NCBI RefSeq assembly: GCF_900156575.1
Contig: NZ_FTNY01000001.1
Location: forward strand, 930,001-994,000
Length of the DNA stretch: 64,000 bases
Direction of reading: 5' to 3'
From: Chryseobacterium shigense
GTDB lineage: Bacteria; Bacteroidota; Bacteroidia; Flavobacteriales; Weeksellaceae
The translations under genes and the position numbers were made by a program. Within the stretch, counting starts at the first letter, position 1, and each line of letters starts with the position of its first letter. Under the pieces are notes generated by a model, which saw only the letters and a program-made list of their open reading frames with translations, was not told the DNA's origin and made no database searches. Shown here in pieces: positions 18,560-27,814 of the stretch.

Positions 18560-20857
18560 CTAATTGTAATTGCTTACAATATATTCGATGATATGCTTAT
18601 CAGAATGATAAAAAGACATCCCTTTTCCCCTCTCGATTACTGTAAATTGATCCGTATTATTGTAGTCATAAATAATCTTGGATTTTCTTTTGCCTATTTG
18701 TGATATAATTGATTTGGAATATTCCTGGCTATAAGAAATCTCTGTTGATATTCCTAATTTCAGTAATTTTTTTTGAAGCAGTAATGTTCTCATTTCAATC
18801 GCCCTCACACTATATTTTGAAGCGTTGAGTAGGTAAACAAGATTATTATCTTTTTCAAAGTAAACATACCCTGATAAATGAAATATAAATTCTGGATTAT
18901 CCAGGAAGTACAATCTCCAGTCATTTACTGTTGGCTTATATTTACTTAGAATATTTTTCAGATTTTCTGTATCAGAAATAGCCACATCGGTTTCGTCAAA
19001 TAATTTCTTAAGTACATCCAGAGATTTCCCATATTTTGGATTATCACTTTCTCTAAAAAATCTTTTCCAACTAATATCCCTATTAAATCTATTATCTACA
19101 AAGTGGAAGTTTTTTGAATGGATCAAATAATCACCAATTGAAAGCATCGCTGATCTAAACAGCTGTTTATCATAATCTTTTATACCAACATCAGTGAAAT
19201 ACATTTTATAGATTGTGAAATAGGATTTTAGGGTCTTGTACCACTTTAATGAGATGTCTTCATCCCAGTTTAAAGCAGCGTTTAATTTGTAATCATCCCA
19301 GATACCTGAATACTTAAGCAATAATAAAATATGTCCCTGAAGATATGAGTCTAACTCAATTTCATGGATAAGATCTCTCCATTCCTCAGATTTATTAATT
19401 AAGATAATTTTGATTTCTTCTTCTGTAATCTGCTCTTTATAAAATCCTGAAATTTCAGTATTGACAAACTGGTGATAAATATCTCCTGAATAATTTTTTA
19501 TTATATCATCCACGCCTTTCAAACTTGAGTGAAGATCTTCATAATTATTATAAACATTGTTTACACTTGATAAGTTGGCAATTATTCTTTCAATTTTCAG
19601 TAATTCCTCTGCTCCGTTTTTTAAACCCCTGACCAGAGGTAAGAAATGCATAATAGTATAGAGTCTGATTCTTTCTGTCGCCAGAAGACCATAATTATCC
19701 TGAAATGTTTTTACGGTTAAAATATCAGAGAAATTAAAGGAATGATTATCAAAGGAATTATAATCAGAGTATACTTTATGCTTTTCAACCAGAAAATCCA
19801 GAACATCGATATAATTTATGATGGTATTTTCTGTAAGCAGGTTAGATTCTATAAACTGATAAAACGAAGGTAAATATTCACCTGATATAAATTTATTTCT
19901 GGCATTTTCGAAAGAATCCGGTTCAGTGAGCGCTTGATTGGTGAGCGCTATAAAAGACAATAAATTAAGTAATCTATCATCAAAAACATGGGTTTCTTTA
20001 TTCCTCAGATCCCAGAAAAAGTCGGACCAGACGGTATCTACTTTAGTAATAAAATAGGTATACATGTCAAAATTTGAAATACCTTCCGTATGCTGGTAAT
20101 CATAGAAATGTTTGGTATTAAAATCACTATCTTTTATGAGTTTACTCAGTTCAGCCTTTAAATTTTCAAAACCGGTCAAAGAAACTCCTCTTGCATTCAT
20201 CTTTATATACAAATCATCCGAGATACCCAGCTCTTCTATGTCTAAGAAATTGAATACGATCGGGGGTTCATCCTCATTGATAAGCTGCTTTAAGGTAATC
20301 CCCGATGTGTAAAATTTCGAATGAAGTAAATCAATAACATTCAAACAGGAAAAAATGGTATTATCTGCCGACCATCTGGTAAGAAACCAGCTCTGATTTT
20401 TAATGTATTCAGATATTGTTTTTTCAGTATCCGAAATGTCGATACTGGAAATATCCAGATCTAGAATCTTCCTAAAGAAATCATTGGAAGTCTGGCGTAT
20501 CTGATAAGTAAATTTTGAAAGTTTCTTACTGTAATTGGGCAAAACTCCATCTTTAAAAGCCAGATACCAATGAAGGAGATATAGTGTTGTTAAACGTTGC
20601 TGCCCATCAAGAGGATAGAAAATATCATTTTGGATATATCCGTATACGAAATCTAATTCAAGAGGTTCAGAACCTTCATTTTTAACTCTAACAATAGAAT
20701 CTTTTATATCTGATACAAATTGATTCCGGATTTCAATGGATTTCGGATTAAGACGGCCTTGTGCATAATCCCTCTGGATCATGGGAATTGTGATTCCATA
20801 CTTTAACGAATGATTGTCTATATCATTACTAAGCAGTTTCCATAAAGTAGTTCTCAT
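18560..20857 (-). CDS. DUF262 domain protein (ParB-like), second gene of a two-gene cassette
   Basis: The 765-residue product has the two conserved DUF262 motifs at its N-terminus: IPMIQRDYAQG (24-34) and PLDGQQRLTTLY (82-93). DUF262 is a ParB/Srx-like fold; in GmrSD-type enzymes its DGQQR motif takes part in nucleotide use. The remaining ~650 residues are mostly helical and include INKSEEWRDLIHEIE and a C-terminal beta-rich part (EFIFHLSGYVYFEKDNNLVYLL). I find no HNH or DUF1524 motif in it, unlike its partner, so it may regulate or recognise rather than cut. It starts 4 bases after the stop of the upstream DUF262 gene. Low GC by eye suggests a foreign origin. A defence role is inferred. Confidence 0.85.
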   Translation of the reverse strand: MRTTLWKLLSNDIDNHSLKYGITIPMIQRDYAQGRLNPKSIEIRNQFVSDIKDSIVRVKNEGSEPLELDFVYGYIQNDIFYPLDGQQRLTTLYLLHWYLAFKDGVLPNYSKKLSKFTYQIRQTSNDFFRKILDLDISSIDISDTEKTISEYIKNQSWFLTRWSADNTIFSCLNVIDLLHSKFYTSGITLKQLINEDEPPIVFNFLDIEELGISDDLYIKMNARGVSLTGFENLKAELSKLIKDSDFNTKHFYDYQHTEGISNFDMYTYFITKVDTVWSDFFWDLRNKETHVFDDRLLNLLSFIALTNQALTEPDSFENARNKFISGEYLPSFYQFIESNLLTENTIINYIDVLDFLVEKHKVYSDYNSFDNHSFNFSDILTVKTFQDNYGLLATERIRLYTIMHFLPLVRGLKNGAEELLKIERIIANLSSVNNVYNNYEDLHSSLKGVDDIIKNYSGDIYHQFVNTEISGFYKEQITEEEIKIILINKSEEWRDLIHEIELDSYLQGHILLLLKYSGIWDDYKLNAALNWDEDISLKWYKTLKSYFTIYKMYFTDVGIKDYDKQLFRSAMLSIGDYLIHSKNFHFVDNRFNRDISWKRFFRESDNPKYGKSLDVLKKLFDETDVAISDTENLKNILSKYKPTVNDWRLYFLDNPEFIFHLSGYVYFEKDNNLVYLLNASKYSVRAIEMRTLLLQKKLLKLGISTEISYSQEYSKSIISQIGKRKSKIIYDYNNTDQFTVIERGKGMSFYHSDKHIIEYIVSNYN

Positions 20858-20861
20858 TCTG

Positions 20862-22745
20862 TTATTTGAATTTATCTAGTGTGCTGTTAATTTTTTCGAG
20901 ATATGATAGTTTGTCAATGACTGTCCAATAAAAAAAGTTTTCTGGCTTAGGAGTATGATATTTTAGAAACACTCTTTTAGTTTCAATGGGAATATAGGAT
21001 CCTTCTTTATCTCTATCAAGTATTTTTGAGCGCTTCACATCAAATAGTGAATAGCTCAGAGATGAGTTGGAATCTTTGTCTAGCAAGGCCAAATTCATAA
21101 TTGAATCTCTTTCTGATAAAAAAGAAAAATCCTTCTTTTCCTCTAAATTTTCAGGAACAGCATCTTCTTCATTTTCTTCCAATAAACTTATAGTCTGGGA
21201 ATCAATTAACGAGAGCCCATCTGTATAAAGTTTTTCCGATGCTGAAACAATACCTATAAAATCGATATTATCAAATTTTCCACCATTTTCTTCATAAAAA
21301 GATATCTGATATTTAATTTCCTTTAAAAGTTCAGCAGATTCTGTATTTTCAACTTTCTTCTCGATAGACAACTTGTTATCACGCAACCATATGATGTAAT
21401 CTTTTTCTTTAAAATCTTCTGAATTTTGAGCATACACATGTTCTAAGCTCCATGTTTTTGACTTAAACGAATAGAATGGAAAACGCGAACTTTTATCTGG
21501 TATTGAATAAGTACTGTCAACGTTTACCAGAAGAAGTAATTGAGATATCACTTTATGATGAGGCTTATAATACAGCTCTTCAATTTTAATATTTTTGAAA
21601 TGACTGTACACCGCTTTTTTGAGAAAAATGTTAAACTCTTTTTTCGATTTTAATAAGAAAGCATCCACTAAATAGGAGACAGGATAGTTTAGAGTAATGA
21701 GAAATCCAATAAAATGATAATAGTAATGATCATTAAACCATTCGTCAAAAATCTCAATCCGGGATTTGATTCTATCCCATTCATATTCAATGAGTGAATA
21801 ATTTTTATCCGCAAGATTTTTTATGAGTTCTGTATCCTGTTTCGCTTTTTTTATTTTGTCATAAAAATACCTGAAGGATGCGTATGTATTTGACCCTGTA
21901 ATTTCTGGTGAAAGCAATTCTAAAATATAATCTATCCTGGTTTCAAAACTTTTGTTGGACTGCAGAACAAAATACCAAAATTGATCATTTCGCAGTCTTT
22001 TTTCTAATTCGTCCCATTCGAAAGCGATCCTGTTTTGGACTAAACTAAGTACTTCGGGTTCCCGCTCATGAAAGCCCACTTTCATGTTGTCTTTACTTAG
22101 AAAAACAGCTTTTACAAGTTCTGAATTTGTTAAGGCAATTTTTCCCACATTAATCCTTGTAAAAACGTCTACAGCGTTAGTATTTTCTAAAATTTCATAC
22201 CAAATAAATTCAATTCTGTTACCAAATGCCGTCTGAAGATCACTGGGAACAGATGGCTTATTATCTATTTGCTGGGTAAGCCATTGGTCTATTATTAAAT
22301 ACGCTTGACTTATGTAGTAATAGTCAGGATTAGAATCGTTAATTTCATGAGATATTTCCTGTAAAAAAGCAGCACTATCAAGCCTTGTCTGATACGATAA
22401 AGAATATGTTTTTAGCAGCGTATTATATCTTTTAATACAATTAAGAAGAATAAAAATAGTCGTCAGACGCTGTTGTCCATCCAAAACCTCATATCTTTCG
22501 TCTTTCATTTTTTTTACAACGATGGGCTGAAGACAGTACTTTTCCCCTTTTGTAATATAAATAAAATCATAAAGATCTTCCAGTAAATCCATTATTTGAT
22601 CTTTATCCCACCTATACCCTCTCTGGTATGATGGTATGTAGAAATTATAAATAGGTTTACCGTCTTGTTGTTTCAATAAATCTCCAACTAGTATAGGATG
22701 GAGCTTATTTTCTTGTGATTTCATAGTTATTTGTTTCGAAAACAA
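20862..22745 (-). CDS. DUF262/DUF1524 protein (GmrSD-like putative nuclease), first gene of a two-gene cassette
   Basis: The 627-residue product has N-terminal DUF262 motifs IPSYQRGYRW (37-46) and LDGQQRLTT (88-96), and a middle motif VDVFTRINVGKIALTNSELVKAVF (193-216) typical of the family. The C-terminal half has WSLEHVYAQN (433-442, His437) and IMNLALLDKDSNSSLSYSLF (550-569, continuing DVKR). These match the DUF1524 His-Asn-His-like nuclease pattern found in GmrD halves of GmrSD. GmrSD is a type IV restriction enzyme that cuts modified DNA, such as glucosylated phage DNA. Here both halves are in one polypeptide, followed by a second DUF262 protein. The start at 22745 has an alternative ATG seven codons later. 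A restriction-like role is inferred. Confidence 0.87.
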   Translation of the reverse strand: MFSKQITMKSQENKLHPILVGDLLKQQDGKPIYNFYIPSYQRGYRWDKDQIMDLLEDLYDFIYITKGEKYCLQPIVVKKMKDERYEVLDGQQRLTTIFILLNCIKRYNTLLKTYSLSYQTRLDSAAFLQEISHEINDSNPDYYYISQAYLIIDQWLTQQIDNKPSVPSDLQTAFGNRIEFIWYEILENTNAVDVFTRINVGKIALTNSELVKAVFLSKDNMKVGFHEREPEVLSLVQNRIAFEWDELEKRLRNDQFWYFVLQSNKSFETRIDYILELLSPEITGSNTYASFRYFYDKIKKAKQDTELIKNLADKNYSLIEYEWDRIKSRIEIFDEWFNDHYYYHFIGFLITLNYPVSYLVDAFLLKSKKEFNIFLKKAVYSHFKNIKIEELYYKPHHKVISQLLLLVNVDSTYSIPDKSSRFPFYSFKSKTWSLEHVYAQNSEDFKEKDYIIWLRDNKLSIEKKVENTESAELLKEIKYQISFYEENGGKFDNIDFIGIVSASEKLYTDGLSLIDSQTISLLEENEEDAVPENLEEKKDFSFLSERDSIMNLALLDKDSNSSLSYSLFDVKRSKILDRDKEGSYIPIETKRVFLKYHTPKPENFFYWTVIDKLSYLEKINSTLDKFK

Positions 22746-22957
22746 GTATAGTGAAAATCTTTAATTCCTGCTTACGGGAAAACGTAATTTTTCAACAAAA
22801 TCGATTCTAATCATTCCCTACGTAAGCATTGCTCTCCCACCCAAAATACTCTTGATCATCTTCGACAAAGCCTAGAAAACTTAACCAGCATTCATTAAGT
22901 AAGAGATTCATAATTATCAGTAGAAAATATAATTACTACCATCACAATATTCCCCCC

Positions 22958-23680
22958 TTACAATCCCCTCTTCCCCTCCATCCAATACGCCTGCGACCTG
23001 ATACTCTTAGCCTCAACCCCTTTAGCTTTAAGAAACTTTCGGATTACAGACATGGTATTTGCGTTTCCTGTAAGATAAAAAACCGCTTCATTATCGTAAA
23101 TGGCCTGCTTTTCTTCCTTTAAAAAGTCATTTAAAGCTTCCATGATATTTTGTATGTCATTTTTAGGAGCGTGATAACCGTACAGTTCCAGTTCTTTCAA
23201 TGCGGAAGGCTCTTCCAGTTCGTGAAGACAAACAAATGATCCGCCTATTTCTTCTGCTGCTTCTTTGATAGAAAGAGAGCTCCCTAATGACGTTTCGTCA
23301 CCTATGGAAAAATGGATTTCGGCTTCAGGTTCGAAGAAACGTTTTCCTCTTGGCATTAAGATCTTTGTCATGTCACCTTCTGACAGGTGATGGGCAAAAC
23401 GACTTCCTGCAGAATCAATATCATGAAGGTGAAACAGCACATCGAATGTGCCTGCAGGTTTATTAAAATTAAAGGGTGAATAATTACGGTAATCCCTTTC
23501 ATTAACTCTTATTCCAATCGCATACGCAGGTTCAAAAGGGACCTCTTCCAAATCGGCAGCAAAACGGATAAGACGAAGATCTTTTCCAACGGTCTCTGTA
23601 TGGATAACGGTACATTCTTTAAATTTCGAGGACATGACATTTTCTAACGTGTCATTGATCCATTTTGGTAAGCTTGGCAT
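22958..23680 (-). CDS. Siderophore-interacting protein / ferric-siderophore reductase (FAD-binding)
   Basis: This 240-residue cytoplasmic protein resembles the SIP family of flavin reductases, which release iron from siderophores using NAD(P)H. It has an FAD-binding motif RNYSPFNF (65-72), GSRFAHHLSEGD in the flavin domain, a NAD-binding half with VFYLTGNANTMSVIRKFLK, and the C-terminal YWMEGKRGL, close to the 'YWxxGKRG' end of SIP proteins. No iron-regulated box was identified. It runs in the same direction as, and 88 bases after, the AraC-type gene at 23769-24635, which may control it. Confidence 0.85.
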   Translation of the reverse strand: MPSLPKWINDTLENVMSSKFKECTVIHTETVGKDLRLIRFAADLEEVPFEPAYAIGIRVNERDYRNYSPFNFNKPAGTFDVLFHLHDIDSAGSRFAHHLSEGDMTKILMPRGKRFFEPEAEIHFSIGDETSLGSSLSIKEAAEEIGGSFVCLHELEEPSALKELELYGYHAPKNDIQNIMEALNDFLKEEKQAIYDNEAVFYLTGNANTMSVIRKFLKAKGVEAKSIRSQAYWMEGKRGL

Positions 23681-23768
23681 AAATCATTTTAATGCAAAGG
23701 AAGCTGCAAAATGAAAACAGACCGATAGCCGTTTCAGGGAATTGATTGGACAATTCGCGGTTTAAAAT

Positions 23769-24635
23769 CTATTGTCGGGTTTTGTCCCGGAATTCTGATG
23801 GTGGAAAACCTTCAACCTTACCAAATAAGCGTGAAAAGTAAGCATGATCACTATATCCCAATTCATAAGCAATTTCTTTTATCGTCAAATGAGTAAAGGA
23901 TAAAAGTCTCTTGGCTTCAATTAAAACTTCCTGATGAATCCAGTATTGGGCCGATCTTCCTGTGACTTCCCGGATAACGTCTGTCAGATAACCCCGTGAA
24001 ATATTAAGAGCTTCGGCATAAGCAGATGGACTTTTCATGGTTTTGAATTCTTTCCTCACCAGGATTCTGAACGTTCTGGTCAATTGAGCCGCTCTGCTTT
24101 CATTAGAGATCTCAACACTGTTTTCCTTTAAAAAAATCATCGCATACATTCCCGTAAAAGCATTTATCAGGGAATGAATAACCAGAAATCCTTCCTTGCT
24201 GGCCAACATTTCTTCCGTATAAGACATTCGCAGCATTCCTGCACAAGCCCTGAGTTTTTCAACCCAGCTTTTATCAATGGAAACAGGTTGTATATCCACC
24301 AAAGATTCCTCAAAAACCGATCTTACGGCATCAGGCAATAAATCCGCTTTCACCGCCACAAACCATCCGGTGACCTCTTCCATCAGAATACCTTCGTGAA
24401 CCTGCCCCGGCAACAGAAAGAACAATGCGGCATCTCGGGCTTCCACGACTTTAAAATCAACCATCATTCTGGCCCGGCCGCTTTCCAGAAAAGTAAAAAT
24501 ATAATGGCTGTCTCTGTGAATTCCCTTATCGAAAAGATTGTCCACCGTACTGATGGTTCGTTTTTCAATTCTTTCAATCAGGATACCGTGCTGCGTAATA
24601 CTGCTTAAATCGTAGGTGGGAATAGACTGTTTCAT
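23769..24635 (-). CDS. AraC family transcriptional regulator
   Basis: The ATG at 24635 (MKQSIPTYDLSS) is preferred over one 42 bases upstream. The 288-residue product has a cupin-like N-terminal sensing half (including HYIFTFLESGRARMMVDFKV) and a C-terminal AraC DNA-binding domain with helix-turn-helix units around YAEALNISRGYLTDVIREVT and IAYELGYSDHAYFSRLFGKVEG, closing with FPPSEFRDK. It precedes the siderophore-interacting gene on the same strand, so a joint function in iron use or a shared operon is possible. The ligand is unknown. Confidence 0.9.
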   Translation of the reverse strand: MKQSIPTYDLSSITQHGILIERIEKRTISTVDNLFDKGIHRDSHYIFTFLESGRARMMVDFKVVEARDAALFFLLPGQVHEGILMEEVTGWFVAVKADLLPDAVRSVFEESLVDIQPVSIDKSWVEKLRACAGMLRMSYTEEMLASKEGFLVIHSLINAFTGMYAMIFLKENSVEISNESRAAQLTRTFRILVRKEFKTMKSPSAYAEALNISRGYLTDVIREVTGRSAQYWIHQEVLIEAKRLLSFTHLTIKEIAYELGYSDHAYFSRLFGKVEGFPPSEFRDKTRQ

Positions 24636-24750
24636 CTCAAAATATTGCCATAAAGTTAGAAATACTCTTAAGAACAAACGTAAACGAAAGTGTTTTCCTT
24701 TAAATTAAATGTAAAAATCATGACGATGAGCTGGCAGATGTCCACCAATA

Positions 24751-24785
24751 AAAAAGCCTCAGATAAGTAGATACCTGAGGCTTTT
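24751..24785 (-). terminator. Terminator after the delta-60 protein gene
   Basis: The arms AAAAGCCTCAG (24752-24762) and CTGAGGCTTTT (24775-24785) form a hairpin with A and T tracts on both sides. It lies just beyond the stop of the minus-strand gene ending at 24799. Confidence 0.88.
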
Positions 24786-24798
24786 GTTTGTATGTTGA

Positions 24799-26331
24799 CT
24801 ATTTTTTTATAATCTTGCGGCTGCTTTCTTTATTTTTCTGTTTAACGTTCAGATAATAAATTCCACTGGTGAGGCTGGAAAAATCAATCTCTGTTTGATC
24901 TCTGAAAGTCTGGTTTGTGAAAATAAGCTTTCCACTGGAATCAGATAGATTAAATGAAGCCTCGCTTTTATCCTTTACAGTCAATACCCCGGTAGACTGT
25001 ACCGGATTGGGATAAAAACCGAAAGTATAAGGCTGATTGATCTCACCTGTGGACAGGCTTGGAAAATTAAAATTGACCTTTGAAGTGGAAAGTCCTACTC
25101 CCATATAAGTTCTGGAAGAAGTCACCACAATATAATCAGGTTTGATACTGTACGAAGCGGGTGTGCCATAGCTGCCGATACCAAAAATTCCGGGAATGGG
25201 AACGCCATTACTGGTTATATTTCCTCCAAAACTGCTATTCAACTGTCCGTCTTTTTTAATATACATCAATGCATCCTGTCTGTCCCCTGAACCGGCAGTA
25301 GAAACATAAAAAATCCCTACCAGAAAATCTCCGTTAGGAAGGCTCTGCATTTTAGCGAAATTTAGCACTGCCGAAGGATATCCAATTTTTTTCACTCCAT
25401 TAGTTCCGAAAGATAGATCAATATTTCCGTCTGCAAGATACCTTGTGAGCTCCAGATCTGTTCTTGAAGAACTTACAAAAACACTTTTCCCCACCACAGC
25501 TTTTCCGTCCGGAAAAATATAGGTATTGTTGCCCGTGAGAGAAAGGGTGGGATTATTAGGATAAGAATTATCCTGTATTCCTGAAGAAATGTCTATTCTG
25601 TTTATTTTTCTGTTCACGGATGCCCCGTATCCGGCACCCTGAGCATAAAGATAGTTACCGGAAGTCACTAATTTTTCCAATTGTGTATAATTATAAGCAC
25701 TTCCATAATCAACCTGTTTAAGTCCCTGTTCAAAAATTCCGGTAATCAGCTCTCCGGATTCATTAAAACATCCTATTTCTGCTTTAGAACTGTTCTGAAG
25801 GTTGGAATAATTATGTAAAATAAAATATTTCCCGTTAACTTTCGCCAGTTCAGATTGGTAATGTTTCGCATATCTTAAAGAATCTGTATAAATGTATTTA
25901 ATGCCGGAAGTTCCAAACCCCTGATCAGGTGTTCCATTATTATTCAAACGGAGAAGCTTTGGACTAGCGCTATTTTCCGTAGCGATAAGCAGCATTGGCT
26001 TATCATTGTCAGTCAATTCAAAAGAAAATATAGTAAGTTCTTCCGGACCGGTATAACCTAAAAGCGTGTTGATATTAAGCGCTCCATTGGTTCCAAAACC
26101 AGTATCAAGATATCCTTGCGATGTATATTTTTCTATATAATAGATTTTTGTGCTGAATCCGGATGTATTGGCTGCATAAAACAAGTATACATTTCCGTTA
26201 CTGTCTACTTTATTAGTGGTTTGGGAGTAAGAATCGATAGTACTCAGAAGTCCGCTTCTGCCCCATGTTACGGTCTGAGCAAAACCTTGCAAAAAAAATA
26301 TGCAGGCTAAAAATGATATAATTTTTCTCAT
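24799..26331 (-). CDS. T9SS-secreted protein with delta-60 repeats
   Basis: The 510-residue product starts with a signal peptide (IISFLACIFFLQGFAQ). Repeats of the delta-60 type (LDTGFGTNGALN, PDQGFGTSGIKYI, DLSFGTNGVKKIG, LNSSFGGN) are spaced through the first 380 residues; such repeats form beta-propeller blades. The C-terminal ~75 residues (FYPNPVQSTGVLTVKDKSEA to SSRKIIKK) are a T9SS type A sorting domain. The protein should reach the cell surface or medium. The family has no known enzymatic activity. It is a single gene flanked by a terminator. Confidence 0.85.
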   Translation of the reverse strand: MRKIISFLACIFFLQGFAQTVTWGRSGLLSTIDSYSQTTNKVDSNGNVYLFYAANTSGFSTKIYYIEKYTSQGYLDTGFGTNGALNINTLLGYTGPEELTIFSFELTDNDKPMLLIATENSASPKLLRLNNNGTPDQGFGTSGIKYIYTDSLRYAKHYQSELAKVNGKYFILHNYSNLQNSSKAEIGCFNESGELITGIFEQGLKQVDYGSAYNYTQLEKLVTSGNYLYAQGAGYGASVNRKINRIDISSGIQDNSYPNNPTLSLTGNNTYIFPDGKAVVGKSVFVSSSRTDLELTRYLADGNIDLSFGTNGVKKIGYPSAVLNFAKMQSLPNGDFLVGIFYVSTAGSGDRQDALMYIKKDGQLNSSFGGNITSNGVPIPGIFGIGSYGTPASYSIKPDYIVVTSSRTYMGVGLSTSKVNFNFPSLSTGEINQPYTFGFYPNPVQSTGVLTVKDKSEASFNLSDSSGKLIFTNQTFRDQTEIDFSSLTSGIYYLNVKQKNKESSRKIIKK

Positions 26332-26566
26332 TGAATGATGATTACCTATTTAATAAATTATTCTTATTGTTATCAACACAAAACTACAAAATACTTTCTA
26401 AAGGCTTCCCCTATGAAAGCTGCATTAAATCAGGGTTTTTAAAAAAATAATTCATTTTTTAACAGATATTATTCAGAGGATATTTAAAGTATTTGGCTCA
26501 AAAGCACTTATATTGTCTTCAGGACAGTTCACTTCAGACAGATCGAAAAATCTATCACCTTTGTAT

Positions 26567-27202
26567 TTACTTAGCTTTTGAAAACACCATTTTTACCGCT
26601 AAATATGTTAACACACTCGCCATAAACCATTTCTGTACCTTCACCCAGAAAGGATTTCCTGCAAAAAATGCGGCTACTCCGGCTGCTGTGAGTACAATGA
26701 TAAAATTAACACTAAAGCTGATAAAAACCTGAATCACACCTAGTTCAAGACTCTGAGTGAAAACGGAACCATATTCAGGCTTAATGAATTGCGGAAAAAA
26801 TGACAGATAGAATACGGCTACTTTTGGGTTCAGTACATTCGTTAAAAAGCCGATGGTAAAAAGCCTTTTCGGTCCGTCGTGAGAAGCGCTTTTATCCACA
26901 TCAAAGATATTTCTGCTCTTCGGTTTAATCGCCTGGTACGCCAGATACAAAAGATAAACGGTTCCAAGTGTTTTGAGAACTGTATAAGCCAATGGAACTG
27001 CTAACAGGACCGCGGTAAGGCCAAAGGAGACCATTACAATATGAAACAGAAAGCCGCCAACGACCCCTGCCAATGAAATCAATCCCGATTTTTTTCCCTG
27101 AGTTATAGATTTTGAAATCAGATAGATCATATTGGGACCGGGACTTATCACTAAAATAAGAGCAGCCAGAACAAAAAAAGCAAGTTCGTGGAATGGAATC
27201 AT
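26567..27202 (-). CDS. LysE/RhtB family amino acid exporter
   Basis: The 211-residue inner-membrane protein has six hydrophobic segments and the N-terminal LysE motif SPGPNMIYLISKSITQGKKSGL (about residues 20-42). A loop with KRLFTIGFLTNVLNPKVAVFYLSFFPQF matches the family signature. Members export amino acids such as lysine, arginine, threonine or homoserine lactones; substrate cannot be fixed from sequence. It is a single gene with no clear partner. Confidence 0.92.
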   Translation of the reverse strand: MIPFHELAFFVLAALILVISPGPNMIYLISKSITQGKKSGLISLAGVVGGFLFHIVMVSFGLTAVLLAVPLAYTVLKTLGTVYLLYLAYQAIKPKSRNIFDVDKSASHDGPKRLFTIGFLTNVLNPKVAVFYLSFFPQFIKPEYGSVFTQSLELGVIQVFISFSVNFIIVLTAAGVAAFFAGNPFWVKVQKWFMASVLTYLAVKMVFSKAK

Positions 27203-27814
27203 CTTTTACTCAATTATTTAATTCAATACCATCTTCTGAAAAACCGTTCATTCCGGTTACCAGAGAATGGCTATACAAATATAATGGATTTCGTGGCTAT
27301 TCTTTATCCCACCTTTCGGATCAGATCATTCCAGCTGATCGTTTTCATTAGTTAATTAATCATAAGATTACCATTAATTACAATGCTGGTCATAGTATTT
27401 TATTACTTTTGTATTCCCGAAAGAGGGATTTTTTACTTTTTTCAAAATAACCAGACAAAAACTATGAACCAGATAGCCCCATGCAGCCTGCCTAAGATAC
27501 AAGAAAAAAGACCAAAAAGGAAGATGAGTATGATTTCAAAAATGCCCGATCTTCTTCAAACTTTCGCCAATGGATCTTTCGATCCGGATGTTGATGGGAA
27601 AATATTCTTCTGTCATACCTCTGATACCCCATTTTTTTCGTACAAACCGTAATATCCGATGGATTTTTACGTTTGACAGTAAACTATGAATCATTTTACC
27701 TAACATTGAAAGTTTGACCCGTCTTATTTCCCTGTTCTGCAGGATCAGCTTACCATCAATCCATTAAAAACCTACTTATTGACAGATTTCTACTCCATTA
27801 AAAATGTAAACTCA
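27203..27814. other. Intergenic region before the TonB receptor, no gene supported
   Basis: This stretch separates the minus-strand LysE gene from the plus-strand receptor. A frame of about 60-90 codons beginning near 27383 or 27464 is open, but it lacks recognisable features and lies in a probable leader region, so I do not call it. No RNA gene or strong hairpin was seen. Confidence 0.5.

Noticed and set aside
18560..22745. Toxin-antitoxin or abortive-infection pair
   Set aside because: Both proteins are large with DUF262 motifs, unlike typical small toxin-antitoxin pairs; a restriction-like role fits better.
27383..27652. An open frame before the TonB receptor
   Set aside because: It shows no family features, and the longest version starts inside a likely leader. 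I could not support it as a gene.
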